DNA of 64,000 bases from Batillaria attramentaria (lineage: Eukaryota; Mollusca; Gastropoda; Batillariidae), in the NCBI GenBank assembly GCA_018292915.2, contig JACVVK020000313.1, forward strand, positions 262,501 to 326,500, given 5' to 3'. Positions 46,056 to 57,831 of this stretch are shown here, in pieces. Position numbers and translations under genes: made by a program. The first letter of the stretch is position 1; each line of letters begins with the position of its first letter. A model generated the notes under the pieces. It made no database searches, was not told the DNA's origin, and worked only from the letters and a program-made list of their open reading frames with translations.

Positions 46056-46454
46056 CCGTCACAGGTGACAAGGGACATAAACACGTCGGTCGTCAGCTGT
46101 GTGCTAACTGGAACGTGACCAACCACAGCTCCGTGTTCCGTAACGAGCATAATACGCCTGACCTTGAGCCTCAAGTGTGGTTGGGTCATGATCCCCGTCC
46201 TGGTCGCTGAAGCGAAGCGGAATTTGTGTCAGTATTCGTGGGCAAACCTGCGAGTGTCGGTAGGCAGGTTTGATTTATTGATGAGTTCCATCACACTACA
46301 CGTGTTACCCAATTACTACAGTTGTAGTGGTAAAATCTGGCCCAGTTTTGCCGCGGAGTTAGTTTGTTTACGTTGTCGGTCTGGTCACATTGATCAGAAT
46401 AATTGTCGGCTGTTGCAGGGTGAGGTGCTTATGCACGTAGAGCCTAGGACATTA

Positions 46455-46501
46455 ACCCCCCCCCCCCCCACCACCACCACCACCACAACCACCTACCCCC
46501 T

Positions 46502-46535
<34 letters not shown>

Positions 46536-46619
46536 GTTTTTGGGGCAATAAAGGGACAGTGAAAGGAGGTTTTCTCAGAGATCATGCAAAATGTTGTGAT
46601 CATGCCAATGTACACCGAC

Positions 46620-46650
<31 letters not shown>
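46455..46650. repeat. C-run, (CCA)n and two (CA)n arrays
   Basis: C13 and CCA repeats at 46457-46486, CA at 46503-46533 and CA at 46619-46649. Confidence 0.9.
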
Positions 46651-46933
46651 TTTGTTCCTTCTCGAGGAAAATCGATATATAGCACACACCTTCCTAACAA
46701 ACCACACCTCGTTCGTTTAGAGCGATAGCAAGCTTGTAGAGTGATGGCAAGCTTCTTATACAAGACCAGTTTTTGGGCTCTGCACCTGAGAGCGGTCAAG
46801 CGACCTTCGCGCGACCTCGCCGTTACACAATGCAATCGGTTATTTGTGGATATTCCCCACTCAGCGCGCTTTTGCAATCTGCTCGGAGATGGTTTCGCAA
46901 CACTAGCAGCATCTTCTTGTGTGTTCGAGCAGT

Positions 46934-47199
46934 ATGAGAGAGAGAGAGAGAGCGCGAGCGCGTATTGCTTTGAGAGAGAGAGAGAGAGAGAGTAATGACA
47001 ATGACATTAATCTTTATTTTCCTGCGGTAAAAGTTTTGGCAGAAATACCATGTTCGAGCTTGCCGTTGCTAAACTACGAGAATATGAGCAAAGAAAAAAC
47101 AATCTATAAGCTGCAGGAATATAAGGAAGAACAGAGAAAGAAAAACAAACATAAAGAAAACAGAGAGAGAGAGAGAGATCACGAGAGAGAGAGAGAGAC

Positions 47200-47232
<33 letters not shown>

Positions 47233-47258
47233 CAACCAAGAGAGAGAGAGAGAGAGGG
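46934..47258. repeat. GA-rich microsatellite domain
   Basis: GA runs at 46937-46951, 46973-46993 and almost continuously from 47162 to 47256. Purine-rich on the plus strand. Open frames here are Arg/Glu artefacts. Confidence 0.9.
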
Positions 47259-47425
47259 TTCAGTAACGTCACTTTCCAACACGTATGGGTGATATCAACT
47301 TGAAGATGGAGCAACGAGAATACGAGAATAAGGCCAGCACAAATATTTGGCGTGAGCCGCGGGATTCGAACTCACGACCCAAGCACTGAAAGCCCAACGC
47401 TCTACATTCGGCTATCCCGGCTCCT
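47259..47425 (-). mobile_element. tRNA-derived SINE family 1 inside a GA microsatellite
   Basis: The family body and a well-kept head (GGGATTCGAACTCACGACC, CATTCGGCTATCCCGGCTCC) lie between two (GA)n tracts, so the target was probably the GA array. The 3' tail is shortened. Confidence 0.8.
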
Positions 47426-47759
47426 CCAAGCATGAGAGAGAGAGAGAGAGAGATGTCCCGTTTTCAAGACAATGACACTAATTCCTTAAACATGCCCAGT
47501 GTAATTATGTTTTCTTCATTTTGTTTTCAGTTCTCGTTTTCTCTCGTGTTTTCTCGGCGTTTTCCTGTGACACGTTCAGACTTCAGTTACTTTGCCTTGT
47601 GCATGTTTTCCTTGTGCGTGCCTGCTTGTTTTGAGGGGATGGTGTGCCCTGTACACGTCGAATTTAATGTGTTTTGTTCGCTGTCTTTTCTCTGTTGCTG
47701 TATCACCATTTTCTGTGGGCGAATTTCTCCGCATGTTTTCCTTGTGCTTGTCTGTCTGC

Positions 47760-47852
<93 letters not shown>
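47426..47852. repeat. (GA)n, then (TG)n-(GA)n
   Basis: GA at 47433-47452 and TG/GA at 47764-47851. The spacer repeats CATGTTTTCCTTGTGC-like words about 120 bp apart (47604, 47733), with a third at 47986. Confidence 0.8.
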
Positions 47853-47855
<3 letters not shown>

Positions 47856-48608
47856 TACACGTCCAATTAAATGTTTAAATCCAATTAAATGTTTAAATCA
47901 GTTTTGTTTTTACTTCGCCGCTTTTTTTTTCCTTCTCATGTTCTAAAAGCCATTTTCTGTGATATACTTTGGCTGTAGTTTTGTGCATGGTTTCCTTGTG
48001 CATGCCTGGTTGTTTTCGGAGGATTGGGGGCGATGGGGGAGGGGGAAAGGGTCCTACAAGGCTTGTCTGACAGAGTTATCGTCGTTGCATACCTTCGCGC
48101 CACGTCGCTAATCTCCGCTGTCAGGATTTGACTGGCGCTTCCATCTCCCAGCTCTTGTTTTTTGGCCGGACGGGGTTGCGCCCCCTTGGAGAGGTTTTCT
48201 GGCGGAGAGCCGCGGGGAGGAGACAAAATGAGCCTGTTATCTTGTCATGCACGAAAATCCAGGATGCAGATAATCTAAGGAAATGCGTATTACGTCAGTC
48301 TGGGACTGAGGGGATGAGTACAGGATATTCCTGGCCTGGTCTTTTTGACAGGTTTTGGACGGATGTGGAGAGGAGAGAAATTAGAACGTGTCAGTCACGT
48401 TACACTTTCCGGGCCCATGATGACCGTCTCATCATGGAGGCGGTCAGCATCGCTGGTTAGTTTTGTAAAGTTTATGTGATACAGTTGCAGTATTGTATGA
48501 AGTGTCTCATAATTTTTTTATTTTTTATTTTTTTTTGACACTGAAATGGTGGATCGTTTCTGAGGCATCATTTCTAAACCAGACTGAGTAGAATGTGTGA
48601 GAGGGGAC

Positions 48609-48609
<1 letters not shown>

Positions 48610-48642
<33 letters not shown>

Positions 48643-48652
48643 GGGGGGGGGA
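48610..48652. repeat. (TG)n and G11
   Basis: TG to 48640, then a G run. Confidence 0.9.
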
Positions 48653-49181
48653 GATAATGCTACACCACACACACACCTCATGAAATTGTACAGAACCCCT
48701 AATATTGCCCTTTCAAGTCGTTTCCTGGCAAATTAAATGATCTCACCGTCCACACAAACCGACCTGCCTTCACATAATTATGACGCACACGCGAAGGACA
48801 AGAGAGGAAAGAAGAGTTGGCGCCTCGTCCAAGGCTCGTTTACGAGACGAGTGCGTCGCTCTCTAGCCCCGTCTGAACTGGGCTCCCTCGTGGCTGTAAT
48901 TAGTCAGACCCTGGCCTTCCTCTTGACCTTTGGGCACGCACCCTGTGGTGAGATTAGGAACATGGAGAGGTGTGCGCTCGCTGCACGCGAACCTAGTTTG
49001 TGGTGAAATATAAGTCCACTTTTCAAGGTCGCGTTGTGTTGCTTTTCCCGGCTCCCCGAGTTAGGTAGTTCACGTGACAAGGAATGGTTTAGTGAGAGAT
49101 TTTGGTGCTTCTGAGGAAATCTGAATACGTGTCCTCCCGTCAAACGCAGGGCTACCACGATAACGATCACCACTGACACCC

Positions 49182-49346
49182 TCCCCCCCCCCTCCTCCAC
49201 ACACACACACGAACTCCTCTTCAAAAAGGATAAACCAAAACAAACAACAAAAGAAACACCTCAAACCAAACAATAAATAAATAAGAAGACGAATAACCAA
49301 AAACTCCCCCACAACAAAGCAAGTCAAAACAGCAGCAGCAGCAGCA

Positions 49347-49398
<52 letters not shown>
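49182..49398. repeat. C-run, A/C-rich, (GCA)n, (TC)n and (CA)n
   Basis: C8 at 49183, AAACAA-rich sequence at 49225-49330, GCA repeats at 49331, TC at 49346 and CA at 49364-49398. Confidence 0.85.
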
Positions 49399-49401
<3 letters not shown>

Positions 49402-49635
49402 GTCAGCCCTCTGTTCCCTAAGGTCTGTGCTCCCTGCTGTATGTTCCTGCTGTGTGTCATCACACGCTTAGGGTCAGGTTAGGGCTCAGGATAGGGTTGT
49501 TGTAGGAATATAGACCAAGGGGAACGTAGATGTGCCCCCCCCCCCCAACACACACCCCCCCGAAACCAAGACTGAATATCGCCAACAGGCGAATGTCTTT
49601 CAAGAAACTCATAGTTCTGCGCAGCTCATAATTTT

Positions 49636-49680
49636 GTGACATCAAAAATAGTACGCCTACTATTTTTGGTGACATCACCA
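49636..49680. repeat. Short inverted repeat
   Basis: AAAAATAGTA and TACTATTTTT are separated by CGCC and extended by GTGACATCA-type words on both sides. Confidence 0.5.
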
Positions 49681-50805
49681 CCAATATTCTCTTGCACCAG
49701 AGTAGTATACATGCTCTCTGCATGCACCTCGCTCAACTCCGTCAGCAGTCACAACATCGTGATAGCGTGCAAGAGTCAGTGAGAGGTTTTTATCGGGCAG
49801 TGCTATAATAATTGTCACAGCTCGAATACACTGAGTAGTGCATCTCACCTTCCGGACCTCTACGCTTTCCTGTCAGTTGGCGTCGTCTCTGTCGGCACCG
49901 GCGTCGGTTTCGCGTCCCGCAAAGAGCGCGTCAAGTGGAAACGGACGTCGAGTGACAAGAACCGCCGCTTGACCTCACGCTGACGGCGCTCGGGCTCGTG
50001 TGTTTACTGTTGTGACACGTTCGGCCCAAAACTGGGTTAAGTAACGGGACGAGTTTCACGTGCTTGGATGTGACCGATGCTCTCTGATTCCGTTTGGCGT
50101 ACTGAAGGACGATAGTGCTTTTGGCGTGAAGTAACGGGAGGTGCTTCACGTGCACGGCGTGATCTGCTTGTTGGCTGCAAGGACTTCACGTTTACACCGT
50201 ACGAAAGAAGGCGGACGGAGAACTACAGTACTGTTCTTGCGTGGCCTTCCAGGACTTTGTAAACCTGTCATGTATTTTGCCTGGGCAGATCGTTTGAAGC
50301 TGTACGTCTTTAGTCCATTGCGAGAGCGATTTCAAAGATGGGGAAACTGAACTGAAAAATTGAACGGGCGTTTGACACTTTTAGCCAATCTGATGAGTAC
50401 CTTCTTTTCCATGATCTCAGTTGTAGTGACTGCTTTATCAAAGAGTATAGCTCCTTCTGTAGCGCATCAGTGGTCTTTGGCTCTGTGCATGGTTACCAGA
50501 AGATTCACTTTGTATTTCGCGCGCCTTTTGAATTCAGGATCGTCCCTATCTCTGATAATTGTGACCTGAAGAACAGCAACATAATGTAAAATCTTCTCCG
50601 ATGAGGCGCTGTCCTTGGACAGGTAGAGCATAAAGTAAGCTTGCTCATTTGCCGCAGTACAAGATGACATGACAGACGACAGCAGTGTTTTAATGGCTGC
50701 CTCGTTAGAGGCATTAGCCACTGCGGCAAATGGATATTGATGAGGGGAAGGTGTGCACGTACGTGTTGCGGAATGCCGTATTTTGGCGAGCTCACCTGCA
50801 CGCGT

Positions 50806-51242
50806 GTCGCGTCAGGAGGGGTTGCCTGCCCTTCCCAATTTCGCGGGCTTTTCTCTTGACACTTGTGTGATGCGCTCCGTGCAGCACGATGTTTAGAAGA
50901 CGGGAAAGAATTCTGGTGCTGACCCGCAGCAAATTTCTCCCGGGAAAAAGTCTGCGGACGCTTTTGCCGAGGTGTTTTGATTGATAGATCGATCACATTT
51001 GAGTTCGATGCACGAGCCTTCCGCGGAAGACTGACCGGCTCTTCTTTGAGGGCCTCACAGGAAACGCTCGTTTTCACGTTATCACGATAAACCCATAGGA
51101 TTGGATGCGCGTCTACGTAGTCCTTGGTAGAGCTCTGTGGTAAACCCTTAAAACTTGCCTGACAACATGGCACTGATTCACGCGTTCTGTTTGATAATGA
51201 GCTGACCGTCTTCCGCTCACCACAGCCATCGGTACTCACCAT
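50806..51242 (-). other. Uncharacterised open frame with a possible donor, minus strand
   Basis: An ATG at 51242 opens a Ser/Lys/Arg/Pro-rich frame of about 145 codons to a CAG followed by GTGAGC (donor-like, at 50800-50805). The raw frame continues to 50505. A different frame (50467-50721) reads YFMLYLSKDSASSEKILHY and also looks protein-like, but the phases do not join simply. No family recognised. It could be an antisense gene in the intron, a decayed retrocopy or chance. Confidence 0.2.
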
Positions 51243-51398
51243 CTCGGTGACGTCTTCGGGTTTATACTAGAATCGGAAAATCTCGTACCGTGACTGTGAG
51301 AGTAGTGAAAAATCAGCATGTTGTTCGCTGAGAGAGTTGAAAGATGGACTGTTCGAAGAACTCTCTATGGAGGCATGAACTGACAAGGGAACACACAC

Positions 51399-51403
<5 letters not shown>

Positions 51404-51458
<55 letters not shown>
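51404..51458. repeat. (CA)n microsatellite
   Basis: A pure CA run, about 26 units, followed 60 bp later by a short GA run. Confidence 0.95.
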
Positions 51459-51459
<1 letters not shown>

Positions 51460-51866
51460 TGCAATAATGACAGCATACTGTATTTACCCACAGTAGAATC
51501 TATTGGCACACAACACAGAGAGAGAGAGAGCGAGCGAGCGCAGGGCTTCGAGGCAAACATCATCGAACCCTTCTTCCAATGCTGTCAGATAAAATCACGC
51601 AACACGACTCCTTGGCATATATTCCATCCAGTTACAGAAGACCGCCACACGATTCACCTGCTTAATTAGATCGTCACATCCCCGGGCATGACCATTTTTT
51701 TCCCCGCCAGCAGAGTCCTTGCGTGAGCACACGCCGCCTGCCATATGACCCCACGTGACTTGTGGCCGTGCGATGAGGTGCCCGGTACGTAACAACCAGC
51801 TTCCTGTGGTAATGAGCTTGCTCGTGTTACGAAAAACTAGAGCACGCACACACATAGAGCAAAAAG

Positions 51867-52303
51867 ACACCCCCCCAAACCCCCCCCCCCCCCCCCAAAA
51901 AAAAACAACAACAACAAAACAAAAAAACAAAAAAACCCAACAAAACCCCCAAAACAAAACAAACCAAACCAAAAAGCCAAAAACATCGACAACAACAACA
52001 ACACCCAGAGCAAAACGTCAACAACCCCCTCCCCCCCCCAAAAAAAAAACCACCAAAAAACCAACCAACCAAACAAACAAAACAAAACCAACCCCCCCCC
52101 CCAAAAAAAAAAAAAAAACAACAAAAAAACAAAACAAACAACAACCCCAAAACAACAACCAAAAAACCCAACCAAAAAACTACAGAAACAAAACAACAAC
52201 AACAACAACAAAAAGACCCCAAAACAAAACAAAAAACAACAAAAACAACCCCAACAACAACCAAAAACAACAACACCCCCCCCCCCCCCAACAACCCAAC
52301 GAC

Positions 52304-52345
<42 letters not shown>
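51867..52345 (+). repeat. A/C-only low-complexity block
   Basis: Nearly 480 bp composed of C runs, A runs and CAA/AAAAC/CCAA words, with fewer than about fifteen G or T bases. The C-run then A-run order recurs at 51878, 52027 and 52091. It ends in (CA)n. Open frames (Pro/Lys/Thr/Asn on this strand, Val/Phe/Cys on the other) are compositional artefacts. Confidence 0.9.
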
Positions 52346-53479
52346 ACAAACAAACCACAACGCGGCTGCACAATTTCAAATTTTAGGCAGTCGAGAATTT
52401 TGGTATGTTTGCTTTAGCTTAAAACCTGCTCAATGCATTTTCGCTAACTGCAGAGGAGTGCGATGGATATTCTCTAACAACCCAGACAGACCTCAGGCGT
52501 TTTTGCACCGAAGAGCATATACATTTATATACAACGCGAAGTATACATGCTGTCTGCTTTGCACTTAGCCGCACCGTGCATGTCGTTAATACAGTAAGCC
52601 AGTTTTGTTGGTTCAGGTTGTTGCTTCTGCACGGGAGCCATTTGCCGGGTAAAATTCGCCGACATCTCTCTGTACCTTGCTTATTAGGAGCCAATCAGCG
52701 CTGTTCGCTTGCATAACATGTCAAAGGGGTGGGTTAGGTGCAGGCCAAACCTGAACTGATTACCTTCTCAGTAATGTGTTCTGGATTCTGGAGAATGAGG
52801 CGTTAACACGCATGTGCCTGATATTGTACCCCCCCTCCCCCCCTTCCTTCTACCTCTCCCCCCCCCCCACCACTTGCGCCCGCTCTCTCCCTCCTCCCTC
52901 TTACACCGATGTTCGGTCGACTCCCAGAGTCAAGACATGTTGAATTAAATTGAATTTCAGCTGCGCGCAGAATTTTGTAAAAGATAAAAGACGTAAGTGG
53001 ATGGGCGTTGTGTAGATGCAGCTGTGCCGTCCTCAAAATAATGACCTTAAAAAAAGTGTGAGGGTGGCAGAAAGTCATCAGGCATTTTATTTTATCCTCA
53101 CATTCAAGGGCTTTTAGGGGCGAGAGAGAGAGAGAGGAAAGGGGGGGGGGGGGGACTTAAAAAAAGAAAAAAAGAAAAGAAAAAGGTTGTCGCAAGCATC
53201 TTCGTAATCCTGGCCAGGCGCCAGTCAGCTTCAGCGACTTCCTTCCTTTTTCGCTTTTTTTTTTTTTTTTTTTTTTGTAAAGGAAATCAGATTACTTTAC
53301 TCCCGGAGTAGTCGGTATAGGCTCATTATCGTTACAGAATTTTCCAGACTTTAGCATGCAAGGTTAGAATATTGCTCAGGAGAAAACCTACGTAATGCTC
53401 AGGTTGTTGCCTTTTACCCTTCTCGTTCGCCCCCCCTCTCCCCCCCTCCCCTTCCCCTTCCTTGGCGCCACACACACAC

Positions 53480-53520
<41 letters not shown>

Positions 53521-54435
53521 CTTACACTTGCATTCCCACCCGTCTTCCTTACTGATGCATGTAAGACTGTTATCAGAGAAATTTGATGCGTATGATGCAG
53601 TCCCAAGCCGCGTCGTATCAGAGCCCAAGTGGAACTGGAAGTTTCTGCCGGTTTCTGTCGAGATGTTCCTCCTTAATTTGCGTACCTCATCAAGGGATCG
53701 GACATAAATTCTTGATTGGTGTGATAGCCTGGTTGTTGTCTTGTGATTAGACTCTCTCTACGGGCGTGTCGTTAGAGAGAGAGAGAGAGAGAGAGAGAGG
53801 AGCACTTCACTTAACCCGTCGGTGAAGAATAGAAATCTGACTAGGACATAAAGTCGAAGTGGCTAAGCGAGCTTCCAGTTTGTTCCTGTAAATACTGGAA
53901 CTTTAGGAAATGTTGAGACTGGAGAGAACTGATAGTCTCAAACATCATTTACTAGTGTAGTCCTTTCTCTTTTGCCGCGTGTGCGTGTACGAAGAGTCTG
54001 TAGATGCTACAGGTACGATGGTACGGACAGTCTGAAGTCAGAAGTGCTGTTGAAAAAGTTTTGCCTTTGGTGATGGAAGGTTTCTGTTATGACGTGGAAG
54101 GCCGTCGTTATACGGAACTGATCCTTGGGACTTCACTTGATCACTTCAGTGATGTTGGAATGTGTAATATGGCTGCGGCTGTGCCCATGTCAGAAGGCCG
54201 AGAAGTTTCAGATTTGGTTGTAATGATTGGTATGGATTTTTAGCAGCTTCAGTGTTTGTTTATGGTGTGTGTTGTGGTGGAGCTTGTGATGTGTAGGTGG
54301 ATTGTAATGACATCGACTTGCAGCTTGCAGAATACTTGACAAACAGTGTCACTGAAACCACCATCCTAATAATAACGGTGGATAGCTGAATCGATGTTTT
54401 ACCTATGAATGTGTGGGTTAAACCGCTGCTAGCTC
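52346..54435. other. No exon supported
   Basis: C-rich runs at 52830-52870 and 53427-53460, G13 at 53141, T23 at 53257, GA at 53775-53799. A 79-codon frame at 54004 is unrecognised. Confidence 0.45.
53466..53518. repeat. (CA)n microsatellite
   Basis: CA repeats with one AACA slip. Confidence 0.95.
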
Positions 54436-54725
54436 GCGTGAACCACTGGCGTTCACTCACACACTGAAAAACAGCTCATGTCAACAAGTCACGTGGTGCG
54501 TGGTCAGCTCATCGGTTGATAGTCGGTACTTGATAGCTGCATTTATAGTTAGTTTTATGTATTATACTTTATTATTGTTATTTTTTGATTGAATAGTAAT
54601 AATCCAATATGCCAGTTTATATTTCTCATGGTTTCTCACGGATTCACTCCCACACTAAAAACCAGCACAGTCACGTGGTGCTGTTCGTCTGCTGACAATC
54701 GATATTCACGGATGCATTTATATCT
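54436..54725 (-). mobile_element. Two decayed tandem fragments resembling SINE family 2
   Basis: CACTCACACACTGAAAAACA...AGTCACGTGGTGCG at 54450-54520 and CACTCCCACACTAAAAACCA...AGTCACGTGGTGCTG at 54644-54685 resemble each other. They also resemble the CACGCATTCTCTCAC...ACATGGTGCGAAG block of family 2. The two copies are about 190 bp apart, just upstream of the FNDC3 exon. Confidence 0.4.
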
Positions 54726-54998
54726 TACCATACCATTGTTTTCAGTGTGTGTGTTTTGTAGGCAGAACAAGTTACAATACCAACATCCTAACCACAGCTT
54801 ATTCTCACTGATCAGAATCGCATCTCCTCAGCTGGAAGTCTGGGATTATTTGTGTGTCTGGTTTTGGTCTGTTGTACGTTTAGTGTGTTTATGAGCCTTG
54901 ATTTAAATTTGCTCTAACACGCTGGTATTGCAGTTTGCTCGTTCTGATAACATACAAATCTCACCCTCCCCCTCTCTCTCTGATTTCTCTGCGTGCAG

Positions 54999-55159
54999 GT
55001 CCAGCCACGGTACGCATGGTGTCGAGCAACGGTCCACCAGTGCCCATGCCCATGCAGGTCCCGCCCGGTCACATGGTCCAGCAGATCGTGGACGAGCACG
55101 GCATCCTGACCCACGTCATCCTCTCCCCGCAACCCCCCATGCCGGGTGCTCCCATGACG
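54999..55159 (+). CDS. FNDC3 (A/B-like): Internal exon of an FNDC3A/FNDC3B-like gene (N-terminal conserved segment)
   Basis: A pyrimidine-rich tract (54961-54996) and AG at 54997-54998 open this exon. Translation gives GPATVRMVSSNGPPVP, then a VPPG motif, a QQIVDEHG segment, and THVILSPQPP. Vertebrate FNDC3A and FNDC3B share this order before their FN3 repeats: GPA-x-V-x-M, S-NG, VPPG, Q-I-(E/D)-D-x-G, then a hydrophobic V-V-x-PQ-P. Family knowledge: FNDC3 proteins have a proline-rich N-terminus, about nine FN3 domains and a C-terminal membrane anchor, and are linked to secretory-pathway or membrane roles and cell adhesion. Only the N-terminal piece is in this window. The exon starts in phase 1. 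Two donors fit the end: GTAGGA at 55160 or GTATGT at 55172, both phase 0, the second adding four residues. Codon use is GC-rich compared with the flanks. The next exon is not found before 64000, so it lies beyond the window or was missed. Confidence 0.8.
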
Positions 55160-55171
55160 GTAGGATATTAC

Positions 55172-57778
55172 GTATGTATTATACCCTCTTTCCTTTTCCA
55201 GCTCCCCCCTTCTCAGTCACACGCTGACCACACAGTGAATGAGTGAATGAATGCCCGCCCTACTGTGTGGTATGGCTGCCGTTGTGTCCTGCCTGCCTGA
55301 CCCGTCTTGCTGCCCACCACGGATTGAAAGAAAAAGAGCGAGAGAGAAAGAGCTGCTTTCTTCTACCTTGCCTGCTGTTCAGTGTGATGTCCTTGACATG
55401 CATTGCCTTGTCTTGCCTGAGTCCGTCCACCTGCCTGCAATACGTTGTACAACCAACCCCCTGTGGAAAGTGTCGTCTGCTACCCAGAGAGCAGGTTTCT
55501 GCCTGTGTGCCTGCGGTTTGCGCCTGCAGCGTGATGGTTGACGTGGTTGTCCCGCAGTGCACGGGCTGTGTAGGTTTGGTCAGTGTTAACATCACTCCCC
55601 CCCCCACCCCCCGTGTGGGGGAGGTTCGAGCCTCAGTGTGCTGTAACTGACTTCCTAATGAACTGTGTGCAGTGTATCAGAAGCTGAGTTTGAAGTAGGG
55701 TAGGGTTCAGGGGACTGAAAGGTTCCAATAGCAAAACCTTCAAATGACCTTGCTCAGGGTCATTGAATATTTTTCATTCACAAGCATCAAAGTTGGCATG
55801 GTCAGCACCTTTTGGTGACCGTTCCTAAATGTCAAGGTCACACACGACCCACAATGGCTTTCACCGTTGGTTTTTTTTTTTTTTTTTTTTTTTCCTGAAA
55901 GGACTATTGCGTACATACTTACGTATTGCACTGGGCATTTGCACTGTAAGCCCAGCTCATCTGCAATGCCAGCAGCATGATGCGCACACGTTCTGCACTG
56001 TTTGCGTACTCGTTCATGTTTGTATTGTTATACTCTTAGGATCGCATGTTTCATGTCTCGAACCCGTAAACCTGGAACGGCCACTAACCGTGTCTAAATG
56101 GTGCAGGGTTAGGAAATTGTTGGGGTCGGATAGTTATTTCAGTACAGTCATCCAGCAAAGGGGGAAGTTGTTTTGGGCCAAAATGGCGGCTCAGATAACT
56201 CAGACCCCTCCCGAATATATATGCAAATATCTTGAAAATGGCTAAAAATTTCATTAAAATTTGACCAGAATCGAAAAATTCAGCCATTTTTCCATAAGAA
56301 AATCAGTCAGTTTTTCATCGACAAACTCATTCCTGACCAAAATTTCAGCTAGTAGTGCCACCTTAACAGAGTCAAAGGGAAGGTAGAATATGCACAGTGA
56401 GGAGTATAGTGGAGGTAAAGGCGGGGGGGGGGGGGGATTGCGAAGTTGAGATGGCATGTGTGTTTGTGCCATAGCGAGAGATGTAGTATGGCATGACTGT
56501 CAGATACTAACGCTAGTTAACGAACGATATTGTATGTTACCATAGTTAAATCAGATAAGTTAGACATTCGATTGTCATCATAACACGTAATTTCGGTTTA
56601 AGAATATAACGGAAGTGACTGTTTTGGTGAGTTTTGATAATTCCCAGCTAGTTTCTCAGACCTTTTGATCGAGCCCCTGGAAGACATTTGGCATTTGACA
56701 TTCGGTATAAACTGATAATTATTCGTCTTGCTTGTGATCCCACAACAAAACCTTTGGAGCCGATGTTGTACATGTGACGTTCAGGCTTTCGTGCAATGGT
56801 CTTATTTGCTTTCCCCTCCCCTTTTCTTATTTCTACGTGTCATTCTTGTGATTCTGTACAGTATAGCAGTTCTCAGTATGAGAAAGTGAATTGCAGTAAT
56901 GTTCAGGACCGCTGGCACGTGAAGTTTTATTGAAGGCTCATAGATGAAAAGAAAGAGATTTTATCATCATTATCGGAACCAGCAATAAGCATCCTCATTA
57001 CACCAGTCATCATCATCATCGTCACCAACATCGTCTGACATCCCACTCCTCCTGCTCATCAAAGTCATCATCATCATCCGTCATAATTGAATGTATGATG
57101 TGAATGGATGGGTGGTTACCTTGTGATATTAAATACATGTATGACTTTAGATCTTGCATCTGCTACTCTGTATATATATTATATGAGTTACCGTATGGTT
57201 GGCATCATGAGATGGGTTAAAAGAGTCCGAAGAATTTCGATTCCTTTACGAGCATGGACTTCACTTGCGAGTGTAGAATGACTTTGCACGTGCTACACCG
57301 CCCAAAACCGCAGCTTTGAAAATACAGGCATAATTATATGGAAGAGAGACAGGGTCACCCGTCACACAGTTTACTCCTTGTTGACACCACACGTGCGCTA
57401 AACTGACTTGAGCGTGTCATGTCACAGTAATTATGAGTGACCCAACACCGCTGCATCGATTAGTAATCGACGTTAGGCCACCCATACTGTGATGAATGAT
57501 GTGGTGTTTGCGATTAGAGATACAGCTGGTGGGCACTCTTAGAGTACACTGATTTGATTGTTTTATCTATAGGTCATAGGAGAGACATGAACATACTTGC
57601 CATATGCACCGACATGAGTATCCCTTTCTGTGTCAAACAAGCGATAAGTGGAGTTGTATGTCACTAAGTACTGAGTTGAGATGTGTGTCGTCACTACTGC
57701 GCTCCAGTGTGGTGCACTCTGTTTTATTGTTCGTTCATGATACGCGGCTGACAAAAAAAATTCACAAAACATTTTGTA
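55172..57778 (+). other. Next FNDC3 intron, no further exon found
   Basis: C9 at 55598, T24 at 55870, G14 at 56422 and CATCATCAT-type words at 56960-57080. AAATTTCATTAAAATTTGAC and TTTTCCATAAGAAAAT at 56245-56300 are AT-rich. No downstream FN3-type exon is visible. Confidence 0.55.
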
Positions 57779-57819
57779 ACCCCCCCCCCCCCCCCAAAAA
57801 AAAAAAAAAAAAAAACTGC
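57779..57819 (+). repeat. C-run/A-run tract at the left edge of LINE copy A
   Basis: C17 then A20 directly before the target duplication. The matching right edge is 62381-62420, so the LINE landed in such a tract. Confidence 0.85.
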
Positions 57820-57831
57820 AACAAAACAACC
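57820..57831 (+). repeat. Target-site duplication of LINE copy A, left
   Basis: AACAAAACAACC here is repeated exactly at 62371-62382. The flanking sequence on both sides is C-run plus A-run low-complexity DNA, so the target was an A/C-rich tract. Confidence 0.75.

Larger units (their letters stand above)
47853..50505. other. No exon supported
   Basis: Direct repeats AAGTAACGGGACGAGTTTCA and AAGTAACGGGAGGTGCTTCA at 50038 and 50130. A 110-codon frame at 48128-48460 ends at a GTTAGT that could be a donor, but no family is recognised. Confidence 0.45.
26806..54998 (+). other. Putative 28.2-kb intron joining the two candidate FNDC3 exons
   Basis: The interval starts with GTAAGT and ends with a pyrimidine tract and GCAG, and the flanking phases match. 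It is packed with transposable elements, microsatellites and minisatellites, as listed separately. I found no exon inside it encoding the canonical vertebrate FNDC3 N-terminus. The joining is an inference from splice signals and phase, not from transcript evidence. Confidence 0.45.

Noticed and set aside
48128..48460. 110-codon frame ending at GTTAGT as an exon
   Set aside because: No upstream acceptor judged convincing and no recognised domain. Kept only as a note in the gap entry.
51755..52417. 220-codon open frame rich in Pro, Lys, Thr and Asn
   Set aside because: It exists only because the block is A/C-only and contains no stop triplets. The opposite strand is open in several frames for the same reason.
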